DNA from: Mycteria americana
Lineage: Eukaryota; Chordata; Aves; Ciconiiformes; Ciconiidae
DNA length: 64,000 nucleotides
NCBI RefSeq assembly: GCF_035582795.1
Contig: NC_134373.1
Location: forward strand, 18,436,001 to 18,500,000
Direction of reading: 5' to 3'
In this document: positions 19,313 to 30,670 of the stretch, one piece after another
Numbering within the stretch: position 1 is the first letter of the stretch
Layout of the letters: each line of letters begins with the position of its first letter
The notes under the pieces: generated by a model
Seen by the model: only the letters and a program-made list of their open reading frames with translations
What the model was told of the DNA's origin: nothing
Database searches by the model: none
Made by a program: the position numbers and the translations under genes

Positions 19313-20608
19313 TGGCTCAGTTTGCATTTGTAGTGCCAAATTTACTTCTTTCCATTTAGTATGTGGCCCAAGGTCAAGTTAAGAAAATATTTCACTGTCA
19401 TAATTATTCCCATGAAATCCAGAGCACTTTGTATTTGGCAGGCAATGTCATTTCCCATGCCTTAAGAAGCTGGCATTAATTTCCTGACACTGAACAAAGA
19501 CAGATTCACTTACACATTTTCCTGACTGCCATTTTCTTCGCCTCCTGTGTTTGAATCCCTGCAATCTGATGCAGTCCTGAAGGAACCTTCCTGGGCACTA
19601 CTGTAGCACTAATAGTAACCACATCTCCATTTAATGCTGATTTGTAGCAGATTTCATTCAGCAGGAGTTTTACCTTCAACCTGGGGAGTAAGCCTGGCGA
19701 CACTGCCTCCCGAGAGCTCTTTGCTCCTGCATTTTCTCCCCCAGAGCCTGCCCATCCTCATTAGAGAGCAGAGGTGGGGATCTCACAGGTGGGTCATTTC
19801 AAGCCTGTTGCCGTTGTGTCAGTAACCCTGCAGCTGGATAATGCTGGTGCATTATCAGTTGTGCAGCCCTCAGAACTAGCTTAGTGCTTCTGATACAGAC
19901 CCTCCAGCACCTTTGTTCTCTGAGCATCCTGCTTATACAACAGAGCCCAATGCAGAGCTCCCCAAGGAGAAACGCTGCACCATTTCTCCCATCCAAAATG
20001 AAACACAGGATGGGAGCAGCTGAGCAGGAGTGCCAGCAAGGGCGGTGGCGTAGGATAAAGGCCCTCAGTGAGCAAATTGGTGCAGGACAGGACATCCACA
20101 AGAGGCACTGGAGGAAGCCCAGGCTCCCCAGAGTGGGAGCTGCAGGAGGGTCAGCCTGGGGCTCAGGGAGGGCTGCAGGGGAGCCAGGGTGCGCTCCCAA
20201 GCTTCCAAGGGACCCAGCCTCGGCTCTGCCTGCAAATGCAGTTGCTAACAGCCACCTCCTTTCTTCTTCACACAGAAAGAAATATTTCAGTCCATGACAT
20301 GTAGCTAATATCCTCAGCTGATGTTGGCTTGCCTGGCTCCCCTGAAGCAATGAATATTTATACTAGCTAAGAAAAGGCGTGCATTTCATATCCTACTGAT
20401 TATTTCTCATGGCTATTTCCGTTTGTTTTCCCATAGCACTCAGTAGACTGAGTGCCTTTTTCATGCAATATGGTCAGTTTTCACCGTAATTTTTTCCCCT
20501 ATATGTTTGTTCATATTTACACATCTTGAATTCCCATCACAACTTCACACCAATTTAAACTGTGCAGTGGCAAAATTACCTAAAGCGCATTTGCCCCACC
20601 CTGATAAA

Positions 20609-20651
20609 CAAACCCCCCCACCCCCCACCCCCAAAACGAAAAAAAAAAAAG
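20609..20651. repeat. C-rich run followed by an A tract
   Basis: C7-A-C6-A-C5 is followed, after AAAACG, by about 11 A residues. It is a simple low-complexity tract, and its complement has G-quadruplex potential. Confidence 0.75.
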
Positions 20652-23600
20652 GAATATATTCAAGTCAGACAATTCTGCACATCCATGGCAACAACACAGG
20701 CGTGGAAATGGATGTGTGGACCCTCCCACACCCTGGCCAGTGCTGCAGCATTTCAGTAAAATTTCCTATTTCTCAGGATATTAAGTTTGACTGCAAGGAA
20801 ATCCAGACACATAATCTCACTCCAGCATTGGAGCGGAGCTAATAAAGATGCATAAAACATGCCATGGCCTGGAAGCTTGCTTAGGGGTGCGCATTTACGT
20901 TTCAAAGTGAAGACAAGTACAGCGTGGGTGTGACAGGGATAGAAAGAGCAAGGGAGGAGGATTAAACTGTAGCATAAGGAGACACAGCCCATTGAAAAAA
21001 TACAAACTTTCACGAGCGGGGAGGGCCAAACGCGACTCGAGTTTTGATCACACACTTGCTGTACTGATGCTTGGCCGCTGCTGTGCACCGTGCTCCCCTC
21101 CACTCCTTCAGCCCCTAGAGGGGCCCATCCATGGCCGGGGATGCCCACAGCGGCTGCCCTGGGTGGGGGGATGGCCCCCAGCACAGCAGGCAGCAGCTCT
21201 TCTCCTGTCCCACGGGATGGGGAAGTGGGACCTGAACCATGCAGGCATTGAGGCTGGGCCCCGAATGCAGAAGTGGCTTATGATCTTTACGCCCCCTCTG
21301 GCATTTCCCTTTCTGGCCCAAGGACAGGGGTGAAGTAACTGCAGATGAAGCAAAGGAGCCCTCAGGCCAAGATCTGCATGGCATGTAGGCACCTGAGCCC
21401 CACCATTTCAGCAAGAGGTTCCCAAATATCTTTGGGAATCCATGCCTTAGGATATGGCATGCTGAGACACCAGCTGAAAGGGCACACCTGTGCTGGGTGT
21501 ACATCACTGCTATTGCACAGTTGCTCACCCCTGTGGAGGGAGAGGAACTGGCCAGGCTACAGCTCCTGGGGCCAAACAGCAGCATCCTGACCCCTGCCGA
21601 GCAGGCAGACTGTCACCTCCTGCTTTAGGCCTCGGAAGTGGGATGCTGAGCTCAGCGGGCTGCTGGCAACGCTTTCTAAGTGGCTTGGTTTATTGATGTC
21701 TGAAATGCTCTCTTTTCTTCCGTGCTCGGGTTGTAGGTTTAAAACCAGGTGCTATCATGAAACATGAATTGGGGGTTGTTTATTCCTGCACCAGTTCTGC
21801 TGTTATACACAATGTCAGGGTCAAGCTCACCAAATCCACAAACATCAGTTGTGGCAGCAAAGCACGGAGGCAAAACGCATGGGGGCGAGGAGGGGAGACA
21901 CGGTTTCCATTAAACCGCCTCAGCTTACGGCACACAAGGAGAGCGCTTCATTACGTGCTCAGGAAGCATAAGAAGGTCTCGTCACACAGCTTGGGTGGAC
22001 ATCTGGATCCGAGATGGGACTGTACAGGAGAGCCAACACCCCCCAGGTGCAGGCCAGTGGGACAGGCAGAGGGATGAGAGAAGAGGAAGTCTTGCAAGCC
22101 AGCAGGACAAAGTCCGGAGCATGGTACAGCCACTCCTGGTGGACACCGGAGTGCTGGGATTTCCCTCGACTTTGGCAATGCTTGTACAATCTGCCATGTC
22201 AGGGTAGCCTCTCATACACATCTGGCATCAGCAACACTTTAGGCTGCTTTTGGAGGGTTTATCTCTTTAATTGGGATAGCTTTCATCACGCAGCAATGAC
22301 ACCCGCCTGTTTTTATAGGGGTGTTACAGCAGAAGTTGACAGAGGTGTTGGGAAACCTGATGATTTTAACAGAGTTTTACAAGTTTCGTACCCCAGGGCA
22401 GGTTTTACATATTCTGTGCTCATTTACAGCAAATAAATTTGTTTTCCCCTGCCTGCTCCTTTCCTGTGCTGTTCCCTTTGAAGCTGCACCCCTGTACTCG
22501 GTCACCGATAGGAGCCGCTTGTGTCCCCACTCTCCGGGAGGAAATTCCCAGTTGGACATAGGCAATGATTTGCTGGTTTAGATGGGAAAAACGGGTGCAG
22601 AGTGTATAATTCGGCTTTGAATCATGATGTCCTAAGGATTTAGCAAGGAAATCTATCGACACACATGAGCATTCAGGAGTTAAAACCATGTTGTGGGGCC
22701 TGTCTGGTGATCTTGCAGAGCTGCTGGCAGGAGCTGGGGTGAGGGGAATCCCCCTGGTGATTTGTAGTTTTAGAGGAGGAGGACCAGAGCTGCTGAACTG
22801 CCAGGAATTTGATTTCTGGCCACAGCTGTTTATTCCATCTCTTACTGTTCCCCCTCTCAAGGCAAACCCACGCCTCCTGAAGAGGCTACAACACACACTG
22901 CTTATTTTTTACCACGTCACAGAAACATCTGACTTGGCGCTCTCGTATTTTTAATGCTTGCCAATTCTAACACCTCGGGTATAAAACTTTCAGACCATCC
23001 TCTGCCTGGCTTTTGCTTTTCAATTTGATTTTTCCCTAGCAACAAAACGTGCCCCAAAGTATTTCTGACGAGAGCAACTCTCTTCTTAACAAACAAGAAG
23101 ACCTTGGCTCTGTATGATATATGCCCTAGTTAAAGTAAACAATAACATTCATATTTTCCTGTAGGCTGCACCAGGGCACTGGTCAACCATTCAGTAAGTA
23201 GCCCATATTTCTTACCACAATTTATGGCCTTGAGATGGACAGGAGCTAATGTAAATGTCCTGAGCTTTTGTGAGGGATGATGCAGGGCACATAATGGCTT
23301 TGTAGTTACCTATGCTGAGCAGATACACAGTTCACTGATCTGTTAAGCACTTTTGAGATCATGCAGTGTGTAAAAAAAAATACTATGTACTTGTAAATGT
23401 CAAGAGGAGTTACTGGTATTTATAGAAAAGAAACTGTTTTACTCTTTCCAGTTCTGTGGAGCAAATATGCTGTATACTTTAGGGTTCAGCTCCAGCAGCT
23501 CAGTAGTTTCTGTGTGGATCAGATTTTTAAGGTCATAAATTGATTGAGATGACCCCAGCAATCCAGCACTGTGCCTGGGTCTTTTAAAGCCCAAGGAAAG

Positions 23601-24858
23601 GCAAGTGACATTTAACAGTGGGAAAGAAAGCAAAGGGAATGAGGGGTTTTGTAATATGATAATAAAAACAAGGCATGTGCATTTCATCAGTTGGATTTCA
23701 TAAAGAACTTGATCTTGCAAGGTCTCTTTTGCAAAATATGCCTAGGTGTATGAATTTGTCTGTTAGGCCTGGACACCAAACAACTCGCTAATAGGACTTG
23801 CCAAATGCAGAATCAAGTCAAGCAAGAAAAGGAAGGATCAAGTCTGACAATAAACACGCATTCTGGAAATTGTGACTCCCTAATTTAATGCACCACATGG
23901 AAGGCTTTGCATTTTAATTTATCAGTTTCTTTTTAATTGACCAGATTAATTATTTCCACCTTGCCATTTGGCAGGTAGGTCACTGTTCCTTTTCACAGCA
24001 TTAATGAACTAATTCCATTTTTCCTCTTGTAATTAAAAGTGCAAGTTACAGAGATCACGTTTATAAATTGGCTTGGTGCACAATAAAATTTACTCTTTAT
24101 TAAATAAAATATAACATAATTTCCCATGCCAAAAGGGATTTCTTTTCTTTGCATTTCTCTACCAGGAAAAACATGACACGAAAAAAATCCCCTCAACGCT
24201 GCACTTTTCAATCAGTAATAAAAATGGGTAAAATAAGATTACCAGCTAACTCCTGAACACCACAAGTCTCCCGTGGGCACACCAAGCTCAACTACAAATG
24301 TGAAAGCAATTGAAAGTTTCACATTATCAATGTTTTATGCTCTAATCAAGGTTTCTCATGATCAGGCCAAAAGGCAAGACTTGGAAGTATCCTGCTATGT
24401 TAGTTGAGGAGGGTGCACTGCAGCTGGCCCATTAGCTTTAGCTGCTTGCTTTAAGAGAGACCGGAGGAACATCAAGACTTGCTCACTGCAACCAACACAA
24501 GTCAAACTCACTGGGGTGGGCTGATTTGGTATCTGCTGCACTTTCAAAAGTTCATCTTAATTCTTAACTTGCCCTCTCAAATCGTTGTGCTTAAATGCAA
24601 GCTTTTCCTGCCTTTACATGCCGTTGTCCAGTGAATTTATGTAATGGCACCTGATTCAGGTAAAGGCTGGATCTCACTGGTTGTACTGGCTAGATATACA
24701 CAGGATAAGACATGAAAACTGGAATTGTAACGAGAGGAAGAGGAAGCAGCTGGGGGCTTTGTACAGGAATAGGGCTGGACAGATACTACAAACGATTATC
24801 TGAAAACATTATTTTGTATTTCTAATGAATTCACAACAATCAGGCTGAAGGCCCTTTT

Positions 24859-24892
24859 ATGTTCTGATGTTAGGCACACAACATCAGAACAT
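24859..24892. repeat. Perfect 13-bp inverted repeat (hairpin)
   Basis: The left arm ATGTTCTGATGTT (24859-24871) and right arm AACATCAGAACAT (24880-24892) are exact reverse complements around an 8-nt loop. No open frame or known transposon end is near. It is too short for a microRNA precursor. Confidence 0.85.
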
Positions 24893-25601
24893 GATGCTAT
24901 GAGTAGTGAATGTAGTTGTCCAAGAGACACCTAGAAATTGCATTTCAGAGTCAAGTCCACAGATACACATCCTATCAACACTCCCCCCACCAATTTAAAA
25001 TCCTCTCATGTATGTGCTGGAACTGAACATATTCTGAACATATTTGTTCAGTCAGAGACTGGACAAAAAACCAACTGGTTTTCACCATTCCCAGCCAAGT
25101 AATGTGTCTGATTTTTTTTTTTAATATTTTTTTTTTTTTTTAAGATGTACATGATCTAGCTGCAAGGAAAAAAAATTATTTTGAATACATTCATATGTTT
25201 CAGGAATAAGCAATAATGTTATGTCTATCTGTATGTTCTTGTGCATGTGAGAAAAAGGCAGAGTCTTTTAAACACATTTTCTTACCAAATCCCTTGCCTT
25301 TCTCTAGTGGTCAAGGTAGCTATCACAGTCCTTGGACAGGGGGTACTGAGTGAAGGAGAATTATAAGGATGGCAGAGAAAAGAGGAGGGAAACCAAAGGG
25401 ATAGGAGAAGGTCAGGGGGTGTTGGAGAGAGTTAGAAACGGGGGTACTAGTGCTGGCCTGGGAAAATAAGTATCCCAGCTACCAGAATTACAGCTGCCTG
25501 AGTACAAACGTGGCTGACAGCCCTCGTCCCTTTCTGCTCCACCGTGTGCATCTGAAGCCCAGCTGTTACAAAACATCGGTTTTCTCTCCACAGATTGCAT
25601 T

Positions 25602-25617
25602 CCCCCCCCCCCCCCCC
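25602..25617. repeat. C(16) homopolymer
   Basis: Sixteen consecutive C residues followed by AAAGAAATAGG. This is one of four long G/C homopolymers between 16.9 and 36.2 kb. Confidence 0.85.
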
Positions 25618-26070
25618 AAAGAAATAGGAAAATACTTAAACATATAAAACAGCCTTACGACTTGTTCTCTGTGCATCTGTGAGACTGAGATGAATTCAAC
25701 AAGATTGTGAATAAAAACACAGCAACTGGTATTTCTAATTCAATTTCTCAGTGGAAAGCTTCTAGTAACAGCTAATAACTAAGTCATACTAATCAACTCA
25801 GTGACAAAACCTCTAAAGTATGTAATATAACATAGTTTCTGATTTTTTTTAATGGAACCTACATGTTGCAATCTCCTACTCTACAGTCGTAAAACTTTAT
25901 AGTCTTCTCTTTTGTCTACTGAGATTTCAGGTGTTTAACCACTGACTTCCACCCAAACAAAGTCTGAAGTAACAATAATGCTATCCATGTGCTGCAGTAA
26001 ATGAGCGTTTCAGCTTGCCTCGCAGTGACAGTTTTTACATACACAGGCAGGCATAGCAGTCCCAACTTCT

Positions 26071-26164
26071 GCCCTAAGCCGGTGTAACTTCACTGCGATG
26101 TTCACGGTTGTCAGTGGAATTACTTCTGATTTACTCCAGCACGACTGAGGAAAGAATTTGGCCC
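26071..26164. repeat. Degraded short interspersed repeat, copy 3
   Basis: The order is GCCGGTGTAACTTCACTG, then TCAGTGGAATTACTTCTG, then TTACTCCAGC, then a right edge GAATTTGGCCC. This is the best-preserved copy in the window of the repeat also seen at 1884, 19229 and 36196. Confidence 0.55.
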
Positions 26165-28720
26165 AGTTTGTAGACATTTATGGAGAGAAACCTAGAGGAC
26201 AGTGTCTGTTCTTGTTTAAAGTATAGCAGGAATTACGGTGTTGGTGAAGAAAAGCATGCAAGCTGTGATTGCAGCCAGCAGCGATGTTGCTCTGGCACGC
26301 CGTCCTCAGGCTGTTCTTAAAATGCCTGGAAGTTTGGTACCTTGCCCACTGCCTGTGGGACTAAGGCATGTTAAAGTATTTACGTTAAATGACTTTTCAA
26401 TTCAACTCCGACCCAGAGGCACCTCTGGAGAGACAGCGGTGGTGGAGGAGGAGGGATAGTGTATGGGAATCTGAAACAATTAAAGCTGTTTTGTGCTCCT
26501 CTAGCACACCTCTGCCTGTGCACTGCCTCCTATTATGTTGAAGCCTGGAAAGTTTGGTAATAAAACCGCAGCAGTTCAATTAAATAAACTCTCCAGGCAT
26601 AGGAATGTAACAAAACTAGGGAGTCACCTAAACTCATTACCAGTCCTGACTGGCCATAGCTTAGCTGCAATGATAAAGAGTCATTACAAATAACTATAAT
26701 TTATTTTCCGTGTCTGATCTTGTAAGAATGGTCAAGGGACCCTTCTAGCAAGCACAGTCCCATTGGCCATGGGGAATCTTCACTTGCTAAAGTTCTCCTG
26801 TTCTACACTCTGGATTTCCTTTGGGTAGTAATAGAGAGCAGCCACAGCATTCATAGTGCCATTATGTATTATTGGAGCCCCTGCTAGCACAGCCCCAGTC
26901 AAAGGCCTAACAGTACATTCAATAAAATAACTTGTTTAAGGGTTTTGGAACCTGATTATAAAAATTTGTTTGAGGCTGAAAATTTGTGCTCTGGCACTAG
27001 AGAATGGCAAAAAATAAGTTAATTACTAAAAATAGTGTTTGCTAGTTTCAAGGTAACAATGCAGAGAGAAGGAAAACAGAGATGAGCTGGAATGGCACAA
27101 TTTGGATTCAGTTCTGCAAAGTTCAGATTTCTGTTTTTGTCATTCAGTCCTCAACAGGAAAGACTCTAGAAAAGAGCTGCCTTGAAACCTGAGGAATTTG
27201 TACCTTGAAATCTTTGTTTAGATTTTACCACCACCCTCCCAAGTCTACAAGTTTCCCAAATTTCCTGGAGTTGTGCCACTAAACTTAAAGAATGGCTTCT
27301 CCTTTTTCACCAAAAGTCTCTGGGTCTTTTGGGTAGGAGCAGCCAGTGTCCTCCTTCCACCACATTACATTCACATGTTTTACCTCCAAGTATCAGTTCC
27401 TGCTATTCACTAAACATCAGCGACGTGAAAAGTGAAGGCATCCTAGCTTGAAAGGAGCAGCTTAATACTCTTCCATATGGACACACATACTCCAAAGTGG
27501 CTTTTCACAATCTGTTAGTCCCCATTGACCTCTCTGACACCAGTGAAGATCAGCCAAAGCCTGCAGCACACCAGCACCACAACAGACCTAGGCAACCCCA
27601 CTCAATTTCTTACTTACCCACCCGCATGACTGAGCTAATTTTGGACAACTGCAAAATCCACCCACAGCTTTTCACTCCAAAATAGTTGCTCCTGACACTA
27701 GTTATCCACTCCTCAGGTGTCACCACTCTCATTTCATTCCTGAGTTGGGGCCAGGTGGAGTCACCAACCCTGGTGACAAAACAGAAATGCCTACTCCAAA
27801 CCAATAAGGCAGGTTTCCTTGTTTGCCCCAAATATCAACAAGTGAGTCTCCATGATGCTAGTTATGAGATCGGAAACAGCCTCTGCTGTGTTGAGCTCAT
27901 GCGAGGGATGCACAGGAAGGGAGAAGGGACAGTGCACAAGGTGCCTGCTGAGAAAATTTGTCTTTTTTGCTCCCAGCAGCCTACATACCATGGGCAGCCT
28001 GGACCCAGAGAGGCAGCTGCCCAGCCGGCACACAGGGTCAGCACAGGCAGAGTACAGTGCTAGTGTAGCACCTTTTTATGGTATAAACAAACTCTGTAAA
28101 ATCAGGTTTCAGAAGGTTATTGGTGCAAACTGCCAGGTACCCAGTTATTTTGATTTATAGGTAATTTATTTCAGCCTAATGGGAGCATAATCCCGATGCA
28201 GAGAAAAAACAAGTTGGGGTGTAAGGGTAATACAAAAGGAGATTTAAAATACATACTTGGCTTTTCCCTGGAGGGTAATCACTTACAGTCTAGTAGTAAG
28301 AAAAATAAGAGAGCACCGATGGAAAAGGGAAAAAACACACAACCAGAAAACAAAACCAGCAAAAATCCAGCGCACGTCACTGATTCCTGTTGTTTCCAGA
28401 TCTTCTGATCCCAGTTAGTCTGCCTGCAAATCTATAGAAAGCTCTTACGATTTTATTAGTTGGAGCCATCCTCACAACTGACTTGCTGTGCCCCCTACCT
28501 TACGGTTTGGGTACCGCACAGGTAATTAGCAGCGAGATCCCTACAGACAGGCTTGAAGTCGCTTCTGCCAGCTCAGAGTTTCTCACAGAATTCCCTGTCC
28601 CAAGACCTTCCAAGTTGTCCTCAAACCAACAGGCAAACCACTGCTCCTACAGAGGAATAAAGATTTGGGGTAAACAGGTTTCATCCTGCTCCCATTTACA
28701 TCAGATGATCCCACACCTTT

Positions 28721-29069
28721 TCATCCATCTTCTAGTACCATGGGAGCACAGCAAGACCTGAGACCAAGTCCAGCCCTGGCCGAGGAGTCAGGCAAGAAAC
28801 ACTGAGCTACTTCAAGTCCCTCACCAGGTACTGGAGCTCAGGCACTCGTTGTGCCTTCCACCAGACCAGCAGAAAACTCCCTTTTGTTTTCTTCCCAGGG
28901 CAGTTTTCCACCAGGTTCATTAATCTGAGCACTGGTCCAGTCTGGAGCAGAGGTGACAGAGGTGACCAGGAGCTGGTCAGGGAGGACCTGGCCCTTGCAG
29001 CTGAGTCCACGCTGTAATTCGACATCCTGGGGAGGAGCTCATTGTGTCAAAGGGCACCATGGAAGGGAA
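28721..29069. other. Unassigned sequence left of an old CR1 fragment
   Basis: Moderately GC-rich non-coding sequence with short open frames on both strands and no recognisable product. It may include further, more decayed parts of the CR1 at 29070-29560, but I cannot align it. Confidence 0.35.
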
Positions 29070-29560
29070 ACTTTGTGTTTAAGTGCGGTAGCTATTAAAA
29101 AGACTTTAAATTCAAAAGTAAGGAAATTAAAATCTTTAGACTCAGCATGGAAGCTATTTAAGAAACTTGAACGTAATCATGGAGAGCACAGAAAAGAGGT
29201 GTGTATGGGGGGAAGGAGGCAGAAAAGTATGGGGGACAGCAATAAAATGGTTAAATGGCAAGATATTGTTCAAGCCAAACAGGTGCCTTTCAAAAAATGA
29301 AAACCCAGCCCAACTGAAGTCAATAGAAAGGGAATATGAACTAGAACAAATAAAATGTCAGGGCATGAAATTTAGGAAGGCTGAGAGTGATTATGAGTAG
29401 CCAATAATGAAAGACATAAAAATAAATAACTAGAAATTCTTTTAGCAAATCAGCTGGTTTACTGCAGATTAGAACCAGCATTTCATAGTAAGGAGACAGC
29501 AGAGGAGCTGCATGATTTCTTCTCGTCAGGGAGAATTTAAGAGACACCTACTGCAGCTGT
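29070..29560 (+). mobile_element. Ancient, degraded CR1-type LINE ORF2 fragment
   Basis: The + strand resembles the stretch of CR1-like ORF2 between the endonuclease and reverse transcriptase, in broken frames. It includes a VRKLKSLDSAWKLFKK-like segment (about 29116-29165), an FRKAESDYE-like segment before a stop near 29400, an AAATAACTAGAAATTCTTTT stretch equivalent to NNKKFF, and a GCAGAGGAGCTGCATGATTT stretch equivalent to the EELNDFF motif at about 29499-29520. The order and spacing fit old CR1 copies known from turtles and crocodiles. It carries many stops and frameshifts and is much older than the CR1 at 6470. The family call is from memory and the edges are approximate. Confidence 0.6.
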
Positions 29561-30646
29561 AGCCTTACCCATTATTAAGCTGAGAAGCTGTCAGAAGAGT
29601 GGTTAATGAAACAGTCCGAAACACTAAACCACATGGGTGCAGGCGGAGAGGCATGTTGCTTATAAAACTATGCTCCGGCACAAAAGGCTGTTTTTCCCCC
29701 GTGGTTGTTAGTATTGCCATAGTAAGTATGAGTATGTTTATTGCTGTGAACTGGAAAGGTTTGAGTGATAACATGGGGTGAGACGATTCATATTAGCACA
29801 CTCTCAATAGCACTTCTATCCAGCAGAGAATAATTGCCATCCAATATTGCTTTGGTGGTCCAGAAACACACAAGTCTCCTTTCAAGAGTGAAGCCCAGGG
29901 TCCTTCAATGGGCAACCCACTGCCCACTAAAAATCCACTTAAAGTGTCCAGAATGGCATTGTAAGTGATGCATCTTAGCACCACTCACCTTACTTCTCAC
30001 CTACTTTAGATAACAAATAAATACGCGATCTCAACATCCAGTCTGGAGAACAAACTTGGTTACAAGACATCTTAAATATTGGCTTTTGCTAATTCTCTGC
30101 ATACATCTGGCAACATTAGTTTATTGATAAATTCATATGAATGTGAGTTCGGCTACTGCCTTGATTATACTGTGTAAGGCTTAATGCATCTTCTATATCC
30201 CTTAGATGGTTTAGAAATAAAGCTATCACTTATCAACAATATTAAAAAAGCAATATGAATTCATAGATGAACAAAATCCTGCCAGACGTAGGCAGACAGG
30301 CATGCTCTATATCCATTGTCACTCTAATTTCAAATAAGGTGAAATGAAGAAAAGGTGAAACAGACACAGAACATTTGGCCTGCATATTTGAAGAAAATAA
30401 AGGTTTCTGCATAATAACTTAAGGTCCTCATACTTGCAGCATTTGGATTGAGTTGTGGTGGCCACGAGGTGTGATTCCATTTGTTTTTAAATTCCGTTTT
30501 GCCACACTGTAAATGCAGTCACGGCTACAGGTCTCCGTAAAAATCAAAAGGTGGGGTGGGTAGGCAGACATATGGGTAAAATATTCCCCTGGGATCTATA
30601 AATGCAGGGACTGGATCCAAAAAGCACTAAACGAGAAAGCCATCAA

Positions 30647-30670
30647 GGGGGGAGGGGGGGGGGGGGGGGG
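30647..30670. repeat. G-rich run (G6-A-G17)
   Basis: Six G, one A, then 17 G residues, followed by CATGGAGAGAGAGAG. This is a low-complexity purine tract with G-quadruplex potential on the + strand. Confidence 0.85.

Larger units (their letters stand above)
16616..28720. other. Intergenic; repeats only, no gene seen
   Basis: Apart from the listed repeats, homopolymers and hairpin, no exon, RNA gene or recognisable transposon was found in this stretch. The open frames are short and unsupported. It lies in the gap between TTC30 and AGPS. Confidence 0.5.
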
